Source: Beijerinckiaceae bacterium (lineage in GTDB: Bacteria > Pseudomonadota > Alphaproteobacteria > Rhizobiales > Beijerinckiaceae). From it: a stretch of DNA of 34,240 nt. The stretch lies in the NCBI GenBank assembly GCA_027532775.1, contig JAPZTO010000004.1, positions 1 to 34,240 on the forward strand, written 5' to 3'. Each line of letters starts with the position of its first letter. Within the stretch, counting starts at the first letter, position 1. A program made the translations under genes and the position numbers. The notes beneath the pieces were generated by a model that saw only the letters and a program-made list of their open reading frames with translations, did not search any database and was not told the origin of the DNA. Below are positions 1-7,686 of the stretch, in pieces.

Positions 1-1
1 G

Positions 2-136
2 GTGATGCCGGGCGACAACATCTCGTTCGATGTCGAGCTGATCACGCCGATCGCGATGGAAGAGAAGCTGCGCTTCGCCATCCGCGAAGGCGGCCGCACC
101 GTCGGCGCCGGCGTCGTCGCCAATATCCAGGATTGA
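2..136 (+). CDS. tuf: Elongation factor Tu, C-terminal end (first tuf copy, partial)
   Basis: This is the last 44 codons of EF-Tu, which carries aminoacyl-tRNA to the ribosomal A site as a GTP complex. The reading frame enters from the left edge and gives the conserved domain III end: VMPGDNISF, then [29 protein letters not shown] and the terminal NIQD before TGA. The GTPase domain lies outside the window. A second tuf begins at the right edge after fusA, so this genome has the usual proteobacterial pair, with this copy upstream of tRNA-Trp. A strong hairpin terminator follows at 200-228. Identity is certain from family conservation; whether the two copies are identical cannot be tested because they do not overlap in this window. 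Confidence 0.97.
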   Translation: MMPGDNISFDVELITPIAMEEKLRFAIREGGRTVGAGVVANIQD

Positions 137-199
137 GCGCAGGCCAGGCCGGGGTGCATTGGCATCCCGGATGGAACCTCCATGCTATTGAGATGAAGG

Positions 200-228
200 C
201 GGGCGATCCTCGGCGGTCGCCCGTTTTT
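200..228 (+). terminator. Rho-independent terminator of the first tuf
   Basis: A 7-bp perfect stem, CGGGCGA (200-206) with TCGCCCG (217-223), is followed directly by TTTTT (224-228). It lies 64 bases after the tuf stop and 11 bases before the stop of the convergent gene at 239. It should separate tuf transcription from tRNA-Trp, so the tRNA is probably not read from the tuf promoter here. Confidence 0.85.
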
Positions 229-238
229 CGTTCAGTGC

Positions 239-1417
239 TCACTCGTCGCAATTCTTCTCGAGCGGCGTCATGGTGAAGGTGCCGGATCCCTTGTCCTCGA
301 CCTTGGCTTTCGGCGTATCGGCGATCCCCTCGCTGTACAGCGTGATCTTCGCGTCGTTCTCGCCGACGGCGATTGAGTAAAGTCCCGATCCGGAGAATTT
401 CGCGCCGGTCGTGGTGCCGCCGTAGCTGTAGGTCCCGGCCGAAGTCTCGCCTTTGGGCGTCATCGAGAATTCGACCTTCGACATGCCCACGCTCTTCAGC
501 GAGAAGGGCTTGTAGACATTGCAGACCAGCCCCTGCCGGAAGACAATACCACCCTTGGCGCCGTTGACATGGTAGGAGCGCAGGCATTCCACCTTCACCT
601 CGAGATAGCATTCGGGGCAGGCACCGATCGGCTTTTGAACCACGCGTGTTCGCTTCAGCCCCATCACGCGCTGGATTTCGCCCGCCAGCACCTCGGCCTG
701 GCGGGTATAGGCTTTCACCTCGTCCTGCATGAGAAGATGCGGCGGGCGGTCGCGGAAAGCCCAGAAGCCCATCTGTTCGCAGGTGCGCTGATGGGAGAGT
801 TCGTGCTCGATATTGGCCCGCGCGATGCCGGCGCATTTCGCACCGACGGACAAATCTTCGATGAATTTCTTCGGGTTGACGGGGTCGCACAGGTTCTTGC
901 CCGCCTTCTTCCATTCTTGGCTGATCCGGTCGCGGTAGGCCTGATCGACCACGAGTTCGCCGAATTCGTTCCAGCGCATGCCGTCGCTGATGCCCGTCGA
1001 TTGGGGGATCTGTCCGGTCCGGCGAAACGCGTCCTGCCAGTTCTGCTGCTCCTGCATGCCGCGATTGACATATTCGACACGCGCCGGCTCGCCCGGCTTG
1101 ACCGGCGGCAAGCCAAAGGCGGCGGAGTTCTCGTCTGTTCCTTCCAGAAAGTCGCGTGCGGCCCCTCGTGCGCCGGAGAGGGCAGAACCCCGCGGGTTCT
1201 GGCCGAACTTGTCCGCCAGTTCGCGGGCCTTGGCCTCAAAACGGTTGCGCAACAGCAGGGTCCGCGCCAGCGTCACCTGCAATTCTGTCAGGTCTTCACA
1301 TTTGCAGGCATCGAGGGCCGCAGCAGGCGACGTCACGCCGGGAAGGGCAGCGAGGAGCCAAAGGGCAAGGCCCGTCTTGGCGAAAACAGCAGCGACAGGT
1401 CCCGCTCTGAAGCGCAT
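239..1417 (-). CDS. Secreted protein with HExxH zinc-peptidase motif, function unknown
   Basis: I do not recognise a named family. The 392-residue product starts at the ATG at 1417 because a GAGAGGGGG ribosome site lies 4 bases upstream and the start opens straight into a signal peptide (hydrophobic residues about 6-33, likely cleavage after AAA-LDA). An upstream in-frame ATG at 1435 has a poorer ribosome site. Residues 205-209 read HELSH, the HExxH zinc-binding signature, preceded by ANIE. A glutamate at 233 (DEVKAY) lies 24 residues after the second histidine and is a plausible third ligand. Cysteines are frequent (38, 40, 177, 195, 213, 267, 270, 278, 299, 390), with a CPEC pair at 267-270, suggesting disulfides in the periplasm. 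The C-terminal third is rich in Gly, Thr and Ser and probably beta. It is convergent with tuf and divergent from the hydrolase at 1702. A metallopeptidase role is inferred from the motif only. Confidence 0.75.
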   Translation of the reverse strand: MRFRAGPVAAVFAKTGLALWLLAALPGVTSPAAALDACKCEDLTELQVTLARTLLLRNRFEAKARELADKFGQNPRGSALSGARGAARDFLEGTDENSAAFGLPPVKPGEPARVEYVNRGMQEQQNWQDAFRRTGQIPQSTGISDGMRWNEFGELVVDQAYRDRISQEWKKAGKNLCDPVNPKKFIEDLSVGAKCAGIARANIEHELSHQRTCEQMGFWAFRDRPPHLLMQDEVKAYTRQAEVLAGEIQRVMGLKRTRVVQKPIGACPECYLEVKVECLRSYHVNGAKGGIVFRQGLVCNVYKPFSLKSVGMSKVEFSMTPKGETSAGTYSYGGTTTGAKFSGSGLYSIAVGENDAKITLYSEGIADTPKAKVEDKGSGTFTMTPLEKNCDE

Positions 1418-1511
1418 CGCACCCCCTCTCGGCATGGTCCGGCTGCCCCGCATCGAGTGGGATCGGCCTTCCGTTTGCTCAGCATGCCAGAGCCGCCCGC
1501 CGGCGCAAGGG

Positions 1512-1533
1512 GCGTCCAACCGCGGCTGGACGC
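1512..1533. promoter_or_regulatory. Inverted repeat between two divergent genes
   Basis: GCGTCCA (1512-1518) and TGGACGC (1527-1533) form a perfect 7-bp inverted repeat around an 8-base centre. It lies in the 284-bp gap between the divergent genes starting at 1417 and 1702, about 95 bases upstream of the first. It could be an operator or a hairpin in the 5' leader of the minus-strand gene. Confidence 0.35.
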
Positions 1534-1597
1534 GGCTCATCTCCTTGCCTTTGCCGGTCCGGATGCGTGGATCGGTTACCATTTGCGGCATCAAGGG

Positions 1598-1626
1598 TTG
1601 AAATCACGGCGGATCGGCCGTATGGG
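1598..1626 (+). promoter_or_regulatory. Candidate promoter of the secreted hydrolase gene
   Basis: TTGAAA (1598-1603) and TATGGG (1621-1626) are separated by exactly 17 bases and lie about 75 bases upstream of the ATG at 1702. The -35 is good and the -10 is weak, so this is a candidate only. Confidence 0.35.
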
Positions 1627-1701
1627 GACAGCATATTGTCGTTTTCTGTTTCCTTATCCGGTTTTCATCGCCCCTGTGGCGCCCGATTTGTTGGATTTCC
1701 C

Positions 1702-2685
1702 ATGCTCGCCCGATTGCTTGTTTTTCTCTGTCTCGTCTTTTCGAGCCACGCGCCCTTCGCCGCCACACCCTTCGCCGCCGGTATTCTCCGTGTCCAGGTC
1801 GCGGCCGAAATGCCGTTCGATTCCTTCGCCTGGTATCCGACGCGCGAGGCGGAAAGCCCGTTCGAAGCCGGCCCCTATACAATTGCCGCACGCCGCGATG
1901 CCGCGCCTGCCGAGGGGCGCTTTCCGGTCGTCCTGCTCTCGCATGGCTCGGGCGGTTCACCCTTCGCCCATCGTGATCTGGCCAGCCATCTCGCCCGCGC
2001 GGGCTTCATTGTCGTCGCGCCGCTTCATGTCGGCGATGCCGCCGGCCGGACCGAGCGGCGCGATGCCGGCCTCGCCCCGACCGACCGGCCGGGCCAGGCG
2101 TTGCAGGCCCTTCAGGCGGTGCTGAAGGATCCGCGCCTGGCGAACCATGCCGATGCCGCGCGGATGGGGGCGATCGGCTATTCCGCCGGCGGCTATACCG
2201 CGCTGGTGCTGGCCGGGGCGACGCCGGATTTCGCGCGCTGGCCGGCTTATTGCCGCAACTCGCCGGGCAATGCCGCCCTCTGTTCGCAGGTGACCGAGAC
2301 GCGCTATCCCGGCTCGCAGGCCGGGCAGTGGCAGCCGCCGCGCGAGCCGCGCCTCCGGGCGCTGGTGCTGATCGCGCCGCTCGCCATGCCGTTCGGACCG
2401 GATGGGCTCGCCGCCCTGCGCATGCCGGTGCAGCTGCACGAGGCGACGGGCGATGCCATCGTGCCTTCGGCCAGCAATGGCGATACGCTGATGCGGTCCA
2501 TCCTGCCGGTGCCGCAGCGGCGGCGTGTCGCGGGGGGGCATCACGTCTTCATCGATCCGTGTCCGCCCGCCGCGATGGCGCGGCTTGGCGAGCTTTGCGC
2601 GGACGCCCCCGGCATCGACCGCGCCGCCATCCATGCCGCCTTGCGCGAGCAGGTAACCTTGTTCCTGCGCAGCCAGCTTGAATGA
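1702..2685 (+). CDS. Secreted alpha/beta hydrolase (dienelactone hydrolase / PAF-acetylhydrolase-like)
   Basis: The product is a predicted exported serine hydrolase of 327 residues. The start at 1702 is chosen because it opens into a signal peptide (MLARLLVFLCLVF, then SSHAPFAA); the upstream in-frame extension to 1567 has no such logic. The fold markers are present: an oxyanion-type SHGSGG at 80-85, the nucleophile elbow GYSAGG with Ser161, a likely acid Asp251 in HEATGDAIVP, and a likely base His280 or His281 in AGGHHVF. The spacing and the SHGSGG-plus-GYSAGG arrangement fit the group annotated as predicted dienelactone hydrolases and PAF-acetylhydrolase-like esterases. The substrate cannot be told. 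It stands alone between the HExxH gene and tRNA-Trp, in a gap of the tuf-tRNA-Trp backbone that is usually short. Confidence 0.85.
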   Translation: MLARLLVFLCLVFSSHAPFAATPFAAGILRVQVAAEMPFDSFAWYPTREAESPFEAGPYTIAARRDAAPAEGRFPVVLLSHGSGGSPFAHRDLASHLARAGFIVVAPLHVGDAAGRTERRDAGLAPTDRPGQALQALQAVLKDPRLANHADAARMGAIGYSAGGYTALVLAGATPDFARWPAYCRNSPGNAALCSQVTETRYPGSQAGQWQPPREPRLRALVLIAPLAMPFGPDGLAALRMPVQLHEATGDAIVPSASNGDTLMRSILPVPQRRRVAGGHHVFIDPCPPAAMARLGELCADAPGIDRAAIHAALREQVTLFLRSQLE

Positions 2686-2772
2686 ACCGGCGGCACGGCA
2701 ATTCCTCGCCGAGGAGGGATTGCACAGCCCGAAGGCCCATGCTATCCGCGCTGTCTCTCGGGTTCGCCCGAT

Positions 2773-3124
<352 letters not shown>

Positions 3125-3237
3125 CAGTCGGGGCTGACCGGCTTGCCCCCGGCAATCCTGCTGCTGCCTCGCCCCTTGGGGTTGATGATCGGCGCGCGCC
3201 GGGCCAGAATCCGGGGATCACGAGGATCGCTTTCATC
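3125..3237. other. Non-coding stretch between the tRNA-derived repeat and the GNAT gene
   Basis: The repeat breaks off at 3124 and unrelated sequence runs to the acetyltransferase start at 3238. I see no gene, clear promoter or terminator here. It marks the left boundary of the accessory block. Confidence 0.5.
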
Positions 3238-3675
3238 ATGACCACCGAATCCATCACCATCCGCGAGGCGCGGTCGGATACCGATTATCACCGCGCCTAT
3301 CCGGTTATCCGTCAGCTCATTCCCGACCTCGACATGCAGACCTATGCCCAGCGCGTCTTCGTGGCGCGGGCAACGGGCTACCGCATGTTCATCGCCGAGG
3401 CGGCGGAGGACCTGGTCGGGCTGATCGGCATGGTGCCGAACCACAACATCCATGACGGCTTCGTTACCTATATCGAACACGTCGTGGTCGACCGGAAGCA
3501 TCGTGGCAAGGGCTATGGCGTGAAGCTGCTCGAATTCGCCGAGGCGCGGGCGCTGGAGGACGGGTGCGGCCTGCTGCAACTCGATACCGAGGAGGGCGCG
3601 CGGGTTGACAATCTCTACCTGAAGAATGGCTACCGTCGCACGGGGAGCTATTTCTCCAAGGCGCTGAGGGGCTGA
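3238..3675 (+). CDS. GNAT-family N-acetyltransferase
   Basis: The 145-residue product has the size and layout of a single-domain GNAT enzyme, which moves an acetyl group from acetyl-CoA to an amine. The acetyl-CoA pyrophosphate-binding motif A is visible at residues 83-100: HVVVDRKHRGKGYGVKLLEF contains the R-G-K-G-Y-G loop at 89-94. The C-terminal motif B region has LYLKNGYRRTGSYFSKAL, a common GNAT ending. No signal peptide or membrane segment is present, so it should be cytoplasmic. The substrate is unknown. Its stop (3673-3675) is one base from the ATG of the ModE-like gene at 3677, so the two are probably cotranscribed. Confidence 0.88.
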   Translation: MTTESITIREARSDTDYHRAYPVIRQLIPDLDMQTYAQRVFVARATGYRMFIAEAAEDLVGLIGMVPNHNIHDGFVTYIEHVVVDRKHRGKGYGVKLLEFAEARALEDGCGLLQLDTEEGARVDNLYLKNGYRRTGSYFSKALRG

Positions 3676-3676
3676 A

Positions 3677-4090
3677 ATGGCCCCGCGGGCGCTCCGCTCC
3701 GTCCCGGAAGGCCGCATAGCCGGGGCCGTTCCGCGCCTTCGCATCCTGCTGGGCCCTGACCACCGGCTCGGACCGGGCAAGTTCGACCTGATCGAGGCGA
3801 TCGGCGAGACCGGCTCGATCTCGGCGGCGGGGCGGCGGCTCGGGATGAGCTATCGGCGGGCCTGGCTGCTGGTCGATCAGGTCAATCGCATGTTCCGGCA
3901 GCCGGTCGTGCTGGCTGCCGCTGGCGGTGTCCATGGCGGCGGTGCCCAGCTGACACCGTTCGGCCAGGCGTTGCTTGCGGCCTATCGGCGGATCGAGGCC
4001 CGGACCCGTCTGGCCATCGCCGAGGAGCTGGAACCGTTCGAGGATGATCTGGCCGAGCCGGAACCGGGGCCGGATTCGCCGGGCAGCTGA
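3677..4090 (+). CDS. ModE-like winged-helix transcriptional regulator, DNA-binding domain only
   Basis: This 137-residue protein matches the LysR-like winged helix of ModE, the molybdate-responsive repressor. The domain covers about residues 21-105: FDLIEAIGETGSISAAGRRL, then GMSYRRAWLLVDQVN for the recognition helix, and QLTPFGQALLAAYRRIE for the wing and dimer helix. Full ModE is about 260 residues with two Mop domains that bind molybdate; these are absent here. One-domain versions are common in alphaproteobacteria and are often annotated as LysR or ModE-type. The tail after residue 118 is acidic and Pro-rich. It faces modC, with stops only six bases apart, and a Mo-box lies at the modA promoter, so control of modABC is the likely job. 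How it senses molybdate without Mop domains is open. Confidence 0.87.
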   Translation: MAPRALRSVPEGRIAGAVPRLRILLGPDHRLGPGKFDLIEAIGETGSISAAGRRLGMSYRRAWLLVDQVNRMFRQPVVLAAAGGVHGGGAQLTPFGQALLAAYRRIEARTRLAIAEELEPFEDDLAEPEPGPDSPGS

Positions 4091-4096
4091 GCCAAT

Positions 4097-5197
4097 TCAG
4101 CCCGGAGGCAGGATGGAGAGGCTGCGCTCGTCGATCGTCGCGGCCTTGATCAGCGCCTGAACGTCATCGCCGATATCGAGGCCGAGCGCATCGAAGGCGA
4201 GGCGCGTCGCATAGGCCTTCAGGGTCTGGCCGCCCGGGAGGACCAGGGTCGCGATCGCGAAGGGGCTGTCGTTCCGGTCAATTGCCGTGATCCGGCCCGA
4301 AAGAACCGTCCGCACGCTGACCTGGGCCGGCCGGCCGACCGCCAGCGTGACGCCGGTGGCCCGGATCGCGACGCGCACCTCGCCCTGTCCGGCGGGGATA
4401 TGACCCGGCACGACAATCTCGCCGGCAGGGTGGTCCAGCAGCGTCACGCCATATTCGGGCAGATAGCGGCGGATCGGCGCCGAGAGCACGGAAACGGCCT
4501 CGAACCGTTCCGCGAGGCTGGCCAAAGCCACCCGTGCCAGCACCTCGGCCGGGCTGCCGGCGGCAGTGACGGCGCCATTCTCAAGCCGGATCACCCGCGC
4601 GGCGAGGCGCGCCACTTCCTCGACCGCATGGCTGACATAGACGATCGGCACGCCGAATTCGTCGCGCAGGCGCTCGATGAAGGGCAGGATCTCCATCTTC
4701 CGGGCCGCGTCCAGCGAGGCGAGCGGCTCGTCCATCAGCAGGAGATGCGGGCTGGCCAGCAAGGCACGGCCGATGGCGACACGCTGGCGCTCGCCGCCGG
4801 AGAGCGTATCCGGCCGGCGGGCGAGGAGATGGCCGATGCCGAGTACATCGACCACCGGATCAAAGGCGATGCGCCGCTCGTCGCGCGGGGTGAAAAAGCG
4901 GCCATAGGTGAGATTGGCGCGGATATCGAGATGCGGCAGAAGCTGGGCATCCTGGAAGACAAGGCCGATCCGGCGGCGATGCGGGGGAACGAACACGCGC
5001 TGCGCCGTATCGAGCAAGACCCTGTCGTCGAGGGTGATCCGGCCTTCTTTCGCGGTTTCGAGGCCGGCCAGCAGACGGATCGCGGTGGTTTTGCCGGAAC
5101 CGGAGGGGCCGAACAGGGCGGTGATCCCGGTTTCGGCCTCGAAGGCGACGCGGAAGCGGAAATCCCGCCGGTCGAGCTGGCAATCGAAGCGGATCAT
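4097..5197 (-). CDS. modC: Molybdate ABC transporter ATP-binding protein ModC
   Basis: The 366-residue ATPase powers molybdate import. In order: Walker A GPSGSGKT (residues 30-37), Q-loop VFQDAQ (80-85), signature LSGGERQ (132-138), Walker B LLLMDEP (152-158), D-loop SLD (161-163) and switch His190. A C-terminal Mop domain (about 294-355, from SVRTVLSGRITAIDRND to VQALIKAATI) is the molybdate-binding regulatory part that distinguishes ModC from other importer ATPases. The start is the ATG at 5195-5197, which overlaps the modB stop as ATGA; this frame also runs open further upstream, but that part is antisense noise over modB. It is the last gene of modABC. It converges on the ModE-like gene with a six-base gap, so terminators must be weak or shared. 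Confidence 0.95.
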   Translation of the reverse strand: MIRFDCQLDRRDFRFRVAFEAETGITALFGPSGSGKTTAIRLLAGLETAKEGRITLDDRVLLDTAQRVFVPPHRRRIGLVFQDAQLLPHLDIRANLTYGRFFTPRDERRIAFDPVVDVLGIGHLLARRPDTLSGGERQRVAIGRALLASPHLLLMDEPLASLDAARKMEILPFIERLRDEFGVPIVYVSHAVEEVARLAARVIRLENGAVTAAGSPAEVLARVALASLAERFEAVSVLSAPIRRYLPEYGVTLLDHPAGEIVVPGHIPAGQGEVRVAIRATGVTLAVGRPAQVSVRTVLSGRITAIDRNDSPFAIATLVLPGGQTLKAYATRLAFDALGLDIGDDVQALIKAATIDERSLSILPPG

Positions 5198-5901
5198 TCC
5201 GGCTGCGCCCGGGTTCCGCTGCGCCGGGCGAGGATTTCCGAGGCCACGAGCGCGCCGAGAGCGATGATGACCGCGACCACGGACAGGCGGAAGGCGCCGG
5301 CATCGCCGCCGGGCATCTGCGTGTAGGCGTAGATCGCGGCGGGGATGGTCTGGGTTTCGCCGGGGATGTTCGAGACGAAGGTGATGGTGGCGCCGAATTC
5401 GCCGAGGGCCTTGGCGAAGCATAGCACTGCGCCGGCAATGATGCCGGGGAGGGCGAGGGGCAGCGTGACTGTGGCGAAGACCCAGGCCGGCGAGGCGCCG
5501 AGCGTGCCGGCCGCCTGCTCGAGCCGGGGGTCGATCGCCTCGATGCCCAGCCGGATGGCGCGGACCATCAGCGGGAAACCCATTACGGCGCAGGCGAGGG
5601 CCGCGCCGGTCCAGCGGAAGGAAAGGACGAGCCCGAAAGTCTGTTCGAGCCAGGCGCCGACGGGGCCGCGCCGGCCGAACAGCACCAGCAGGACATAGCC
5701 GGTGACGACCGGCGGCAGGACGAGCGGCAGGTGGACGAGGCCGTCCACCAGCACCTTGCCCCGGAAGCGGCTCCGCGCCAGCCAATGTGCGACGAGGATG
5801 GCCAGCGGCAGGCTGGCCAGAGTTGCCAGCCCGGCGATGCGCAGGCTCAGCTGGATGGCCGTCCATTCCTCGGGCGAAAGGGCGAGATCCGGCACGGTCA
5901 A
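5194..5901 (-). CDS. modB: Molybdate ABC transporter permease ModB
   Basis: The 235-residue product is the membrane channel of the molybdate importer. Hydrophobic helices are evident across its length (around residues 18-42, 54-78, 92-118, 143-165, 203-225). The cytoplasmic EAA loop that docks to ModC is at about 128-157 (EQAAGTLGASPAWVF followed by TVTLPLALPGI). The stretch KALGEFGATITF is typical of molybdate and sulfate permeases. The start at 5901 lies three bases after the modA stop, and the stop overlaps the modC start by four bases, so translation of the three genes is probably coupled. Confidence 0.95.
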   Translation of the reverse strand: MTVPDLALSPEEWTAIQLSLRIAGLATLASLPLAILVAHWLARSRFRGKVLVDGLVHLPLVLPPVVTGYVLLVLFGRRGPVGAWLEQTFGLVLSFRWTGAALACAVMGFPLMVRAIRLGIEAIDPRLEQAAGTLGASPAWVFATVTLPLALPGIIAGAVLCFAKALGEFGATITFVSNIPGETQTIPAAIYAYTQMPGGDAGAFRLSVVAVIIALGALVASEILARRSGTRAQPE

Positions 5902-5904
5902 TCC

Positions 5905-6681
5905 TCAGCGCGTCACGCGGAAACCTTCCGCCTCGAAGATACGGATTGCCGCCGGGGAAGATAGATAGTCGAGGAAGGATTTCGCCTGCTTGTGGCTGGC
6001 CTGCGCGGTGAGGGCGAGCGGATAGAGGATCGGCGGATGGCTGTCGGCGGGGAAGGTATCGACGACGCGTACCCGGGGTTCGGCCTTCGCATCCGTCGCA
6101 TAGACGATGCCGAACCGGGCCTCGCCGCGCGCCACCAGCGCGAGGGCAGCGCGGACATTCTCCACGCCGGCGATCCGGGGGGCGATGGCCTCCCATAGGC
6201 CGAGATGGGTCAGGGCCTGCCGGGCATAGCGCCCGACAGGAACGGATTGCACCTGCCCGGTGGCGAGGCGGCCATCGCCCAAAGCCTCGGCCAACGCGAA
6301 GCCGGGGCCGATTTTCAGCGACGTGGGCGGACGATCCGCCGGTTCGATCAGGACCAATGTGTTTTCCAGCAATGTCCGCCGCGTTTCCGGGCGGATCAGG
6401 TTGCGCTGCTGCGCCCAGTCCATCCAGTCGAGATCGGCGGTCGCAAAAAGGTCGGCCGGTGCGCCCTGTTCCAGCTGCCGGGCAAGCGCGGAGGAAGCCG
6501 CATAGGAGAAGGTGACCTTGCCACCGCTATCCTGCTGCCACGCTGCCGCGATGGCGTTGAAGGCCGTCTGCAGGCTCGCTGCGGCGAAAACGAGGACGGG
6601 GCGCGGCTCCTGCGCCGGGGATGGCGCCGTCGCGAGCGCCATCAGGGACAGGATGCAGAGAAGGCGGCGGAACATCGGCAT
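5905..6681 (-). CDS. modA: Periplasmic molybdate-binding protein ModA
   Basis: The 258-residue protein captures molybdate in the periplasm for ModBC. It starts with a signal peptide (MPMFRRLLCILSLMALATA, cleavage near PAQ). The mature part opens with VLVFAAASLQTAFNAIA, where the serine in AAASL is a known oxyanion contact of the family, followed by FSYAASSALARQLEQGAPAD, the second oxyanion loop and hinge. GEARFGIVYATDA near residue 186 is the usual ModA domain-2 signature. It is first in modABC and lies behind a promoter whose -10 overlaps a ModE-type operator at 6697-6722. Confidence 0.94.
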   Translation of the reverse strand: MPMFRRLLCILSLMALATAPSPAQEPRPVLVFAAASLQTAFNAIAAAWQQDSGGKVTFSYAASSALARQLEQGAPADLFATADLDWMDWAQQRNLIRPETRRTLLENTLVLIEPADRPPTSLKIGPGFALAEALGDGRLATGQVQSVPVGRYARQALTHLGLWEAIAPRIAGVENVRAALALVARGEARFGIVYATDAKAEPRVRVVDTFPADSHPPILYPLALTAQASHKQAKSFLDYLSSPAAIRIFEAEGFRVTR

Positions 6682-6696
6682 CAGGCTCCCGCAACA

Positions 6697-6722
6697 CGCT
6701 ATGTTTCACGAGATATAGCGAT
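6697..6722 (-). promoter_or_regulatory. Mo-box (ModE-type operator) upstream of modA
   Basis: Read on the minus strand the site begins ATCGCTATAT, matching 10 bases of the known ModE half-site ATCGCTATATA. Its partner half is CGCTATGT on the plus strand (6697-6704) against ATATAGCG (6713-6720): 7 of 8 positions are symmetric around 8 bases. It sits 15 bases upstream of the modA ATG and covers the -10 of the promoter, as expected for repression. Confidence 0.82.
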
Positions 6723-6741
6723 GAACACAGAGCAGGGTCAA
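6712..6741 (-). promoter_or_regulatory. Promoter of modABC
   Basis: On the minus strand TTGACC (6741-6736) and TATATC (6717-6712) are 18 bases apart. Transcription would begin near 6705, giving a leader of about 24 bases before modA. The -10 lies inside the Mo-box, so binding there would block RNA polymerase. Confidence 0.65.
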
Positions 6742-6799
6742 TCCGGCCCCTTGCCGGGAGGGCCCAAAGAGCCGGACGGGGATGCCAGAGCCGCGCCGC

Positions 6800-7657
6800 T
6801 CAGGCCGCGGGCATGGCAAGGCCGAGGATCTGCCTTGCCTGTTGCCAGGTTGCGACCGGGCGCCCGTATTTTTCGCAGAGTTCGGCCGCCCGCTTCACCA
6901 GAGCCGCATTCGATGGGGCGAGGGTGTTCCGGTCGAGCCGGACATTGTCTTCCATGCCGGTGCGGGTATGCCCGCCGCGGGCGATGGCCCATTCGTTGAG
7001 GCGGATCTGCTCCGGGCCGATGCCGGCGGCACACCACCGGGCATCGGGCGCGAGGCGGTGCAGCGTCTCGATATAGATGTCAAGGATGTGCTCGTCCGCC
7101 GGCATGGCGTTCTTCACGCCCATCACGAACTGGACATAGAGGGGCCCCTTCAGTCGGCCATCCGCCGCCATCCGGCAGGCCTGTACGATATGGGAGAGGT
7201 CAAAGGCCTCGATCTCCGGCTTGACGCCATGGGCCAGCATTTCCGAGGCGAGCCAATCCACCAGATCCGGCGGGTTCTCGTAGACGCGGGTCGGGAAATT
7301 GTTGGAGCCGACCGAGAGCGAGGCCATGTCCGGGCGGAGCGGCAGCATGCCACCGCGTGTCTTGCCGGCGCCGGAGCGACCGCCGGTCGAGAGCTGGATG
7401 ATCAGGCCGGGGCAATGCTTCTCCAGCCCTTCCTTGAGCCGGGCGAATCGCTCCGGGTCCGATGTCGGGCGGCCCTCGTCGTCGCGCACATGGCAATGGG
7501 CGATGGTGGCGCCGGCCTCGAAGGCTTCCTGCGTGGATTCAATCTGCTCCGCGATCGTGATCGGAACCGCCGGGTTGTTTTCCTTGGTCGGGAGGGAGCC
7601 GGTAATGGCGACGCAGAGAATGCAGGGATTGTCGGCGGGGGCGGGCAGGGCAGGCAT
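6800..7657 (-). CDS. BKACE family beta-keto acid cleavage enzyme (DUF849)
   Basis: The 285-residue protein matches the BKACE family, founded on Kce, the 3-keto-5-aminohexanoate cleavage enzyme. These zinc enzymes convert a beta-keto acid plus acetyl-CoA into acetoacetate and a new CoA ester. Visible family marks are CVAITGSLPTKENNPAVPIT at the start, the zinc-binding pair His54 and His56 in GATIAHCHVRDDEGRPT, IIQLSTGG at 87-93, and GGHTRTGMEDN at 228-238, whose Glu236 is the expected third ligand. The start at 7657 has GAGG seven bases upstream. It lies 29 bases downstream of the tetR gene on the same strand, so the two form an operon. The acid used is unknown; 3-oxoadipate is attractive because the divergent operon makes protocatechuate. 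Confidence 0.9.
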   Translation of the reverse strand: MPALPAPADNPCILCVAITGSLPTKENNPAVPITIAEQIESTQEAFEAGATIAHCHVRDDEGRPTSDPERFARLKEGLEKHCPGLIIQLSTGGRSGAGKTRGGMLPLRPDMASLSVGSNNFPTRVYENPPDLVDWLASEMLAHGVKPEIEAFDLSHIVQACRMAADGRLKGPLYVQFVMGVKNAMPADEHILDIYIETLHRLAPDARWCAAGIGPEQIRLNEWAIARGGHTRTGMEDNVRLDRNTLAPSNAALVKRAAELCEKYGRPVATWQQARQILGLAMPAA

Positions 7658-7686
7658 GACAGGACCTCGGTCGATCGGGAAGCGGG

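Noticed and set aside
569-2125. 518-residue plus-strand frame opposite the HExxH gene
   Set aside because: It is out of frame with the hydrolase and low-complexity in composition; the minus-strand gene has a signal peptide, ribosome site and motif.
5198-6196. N-terminal extension of modC up to 6196
   Set aside because: The extension is Arg/Pro-rich and antisense-like across modB and modA. The ModC family begins at the ATG at 5197.
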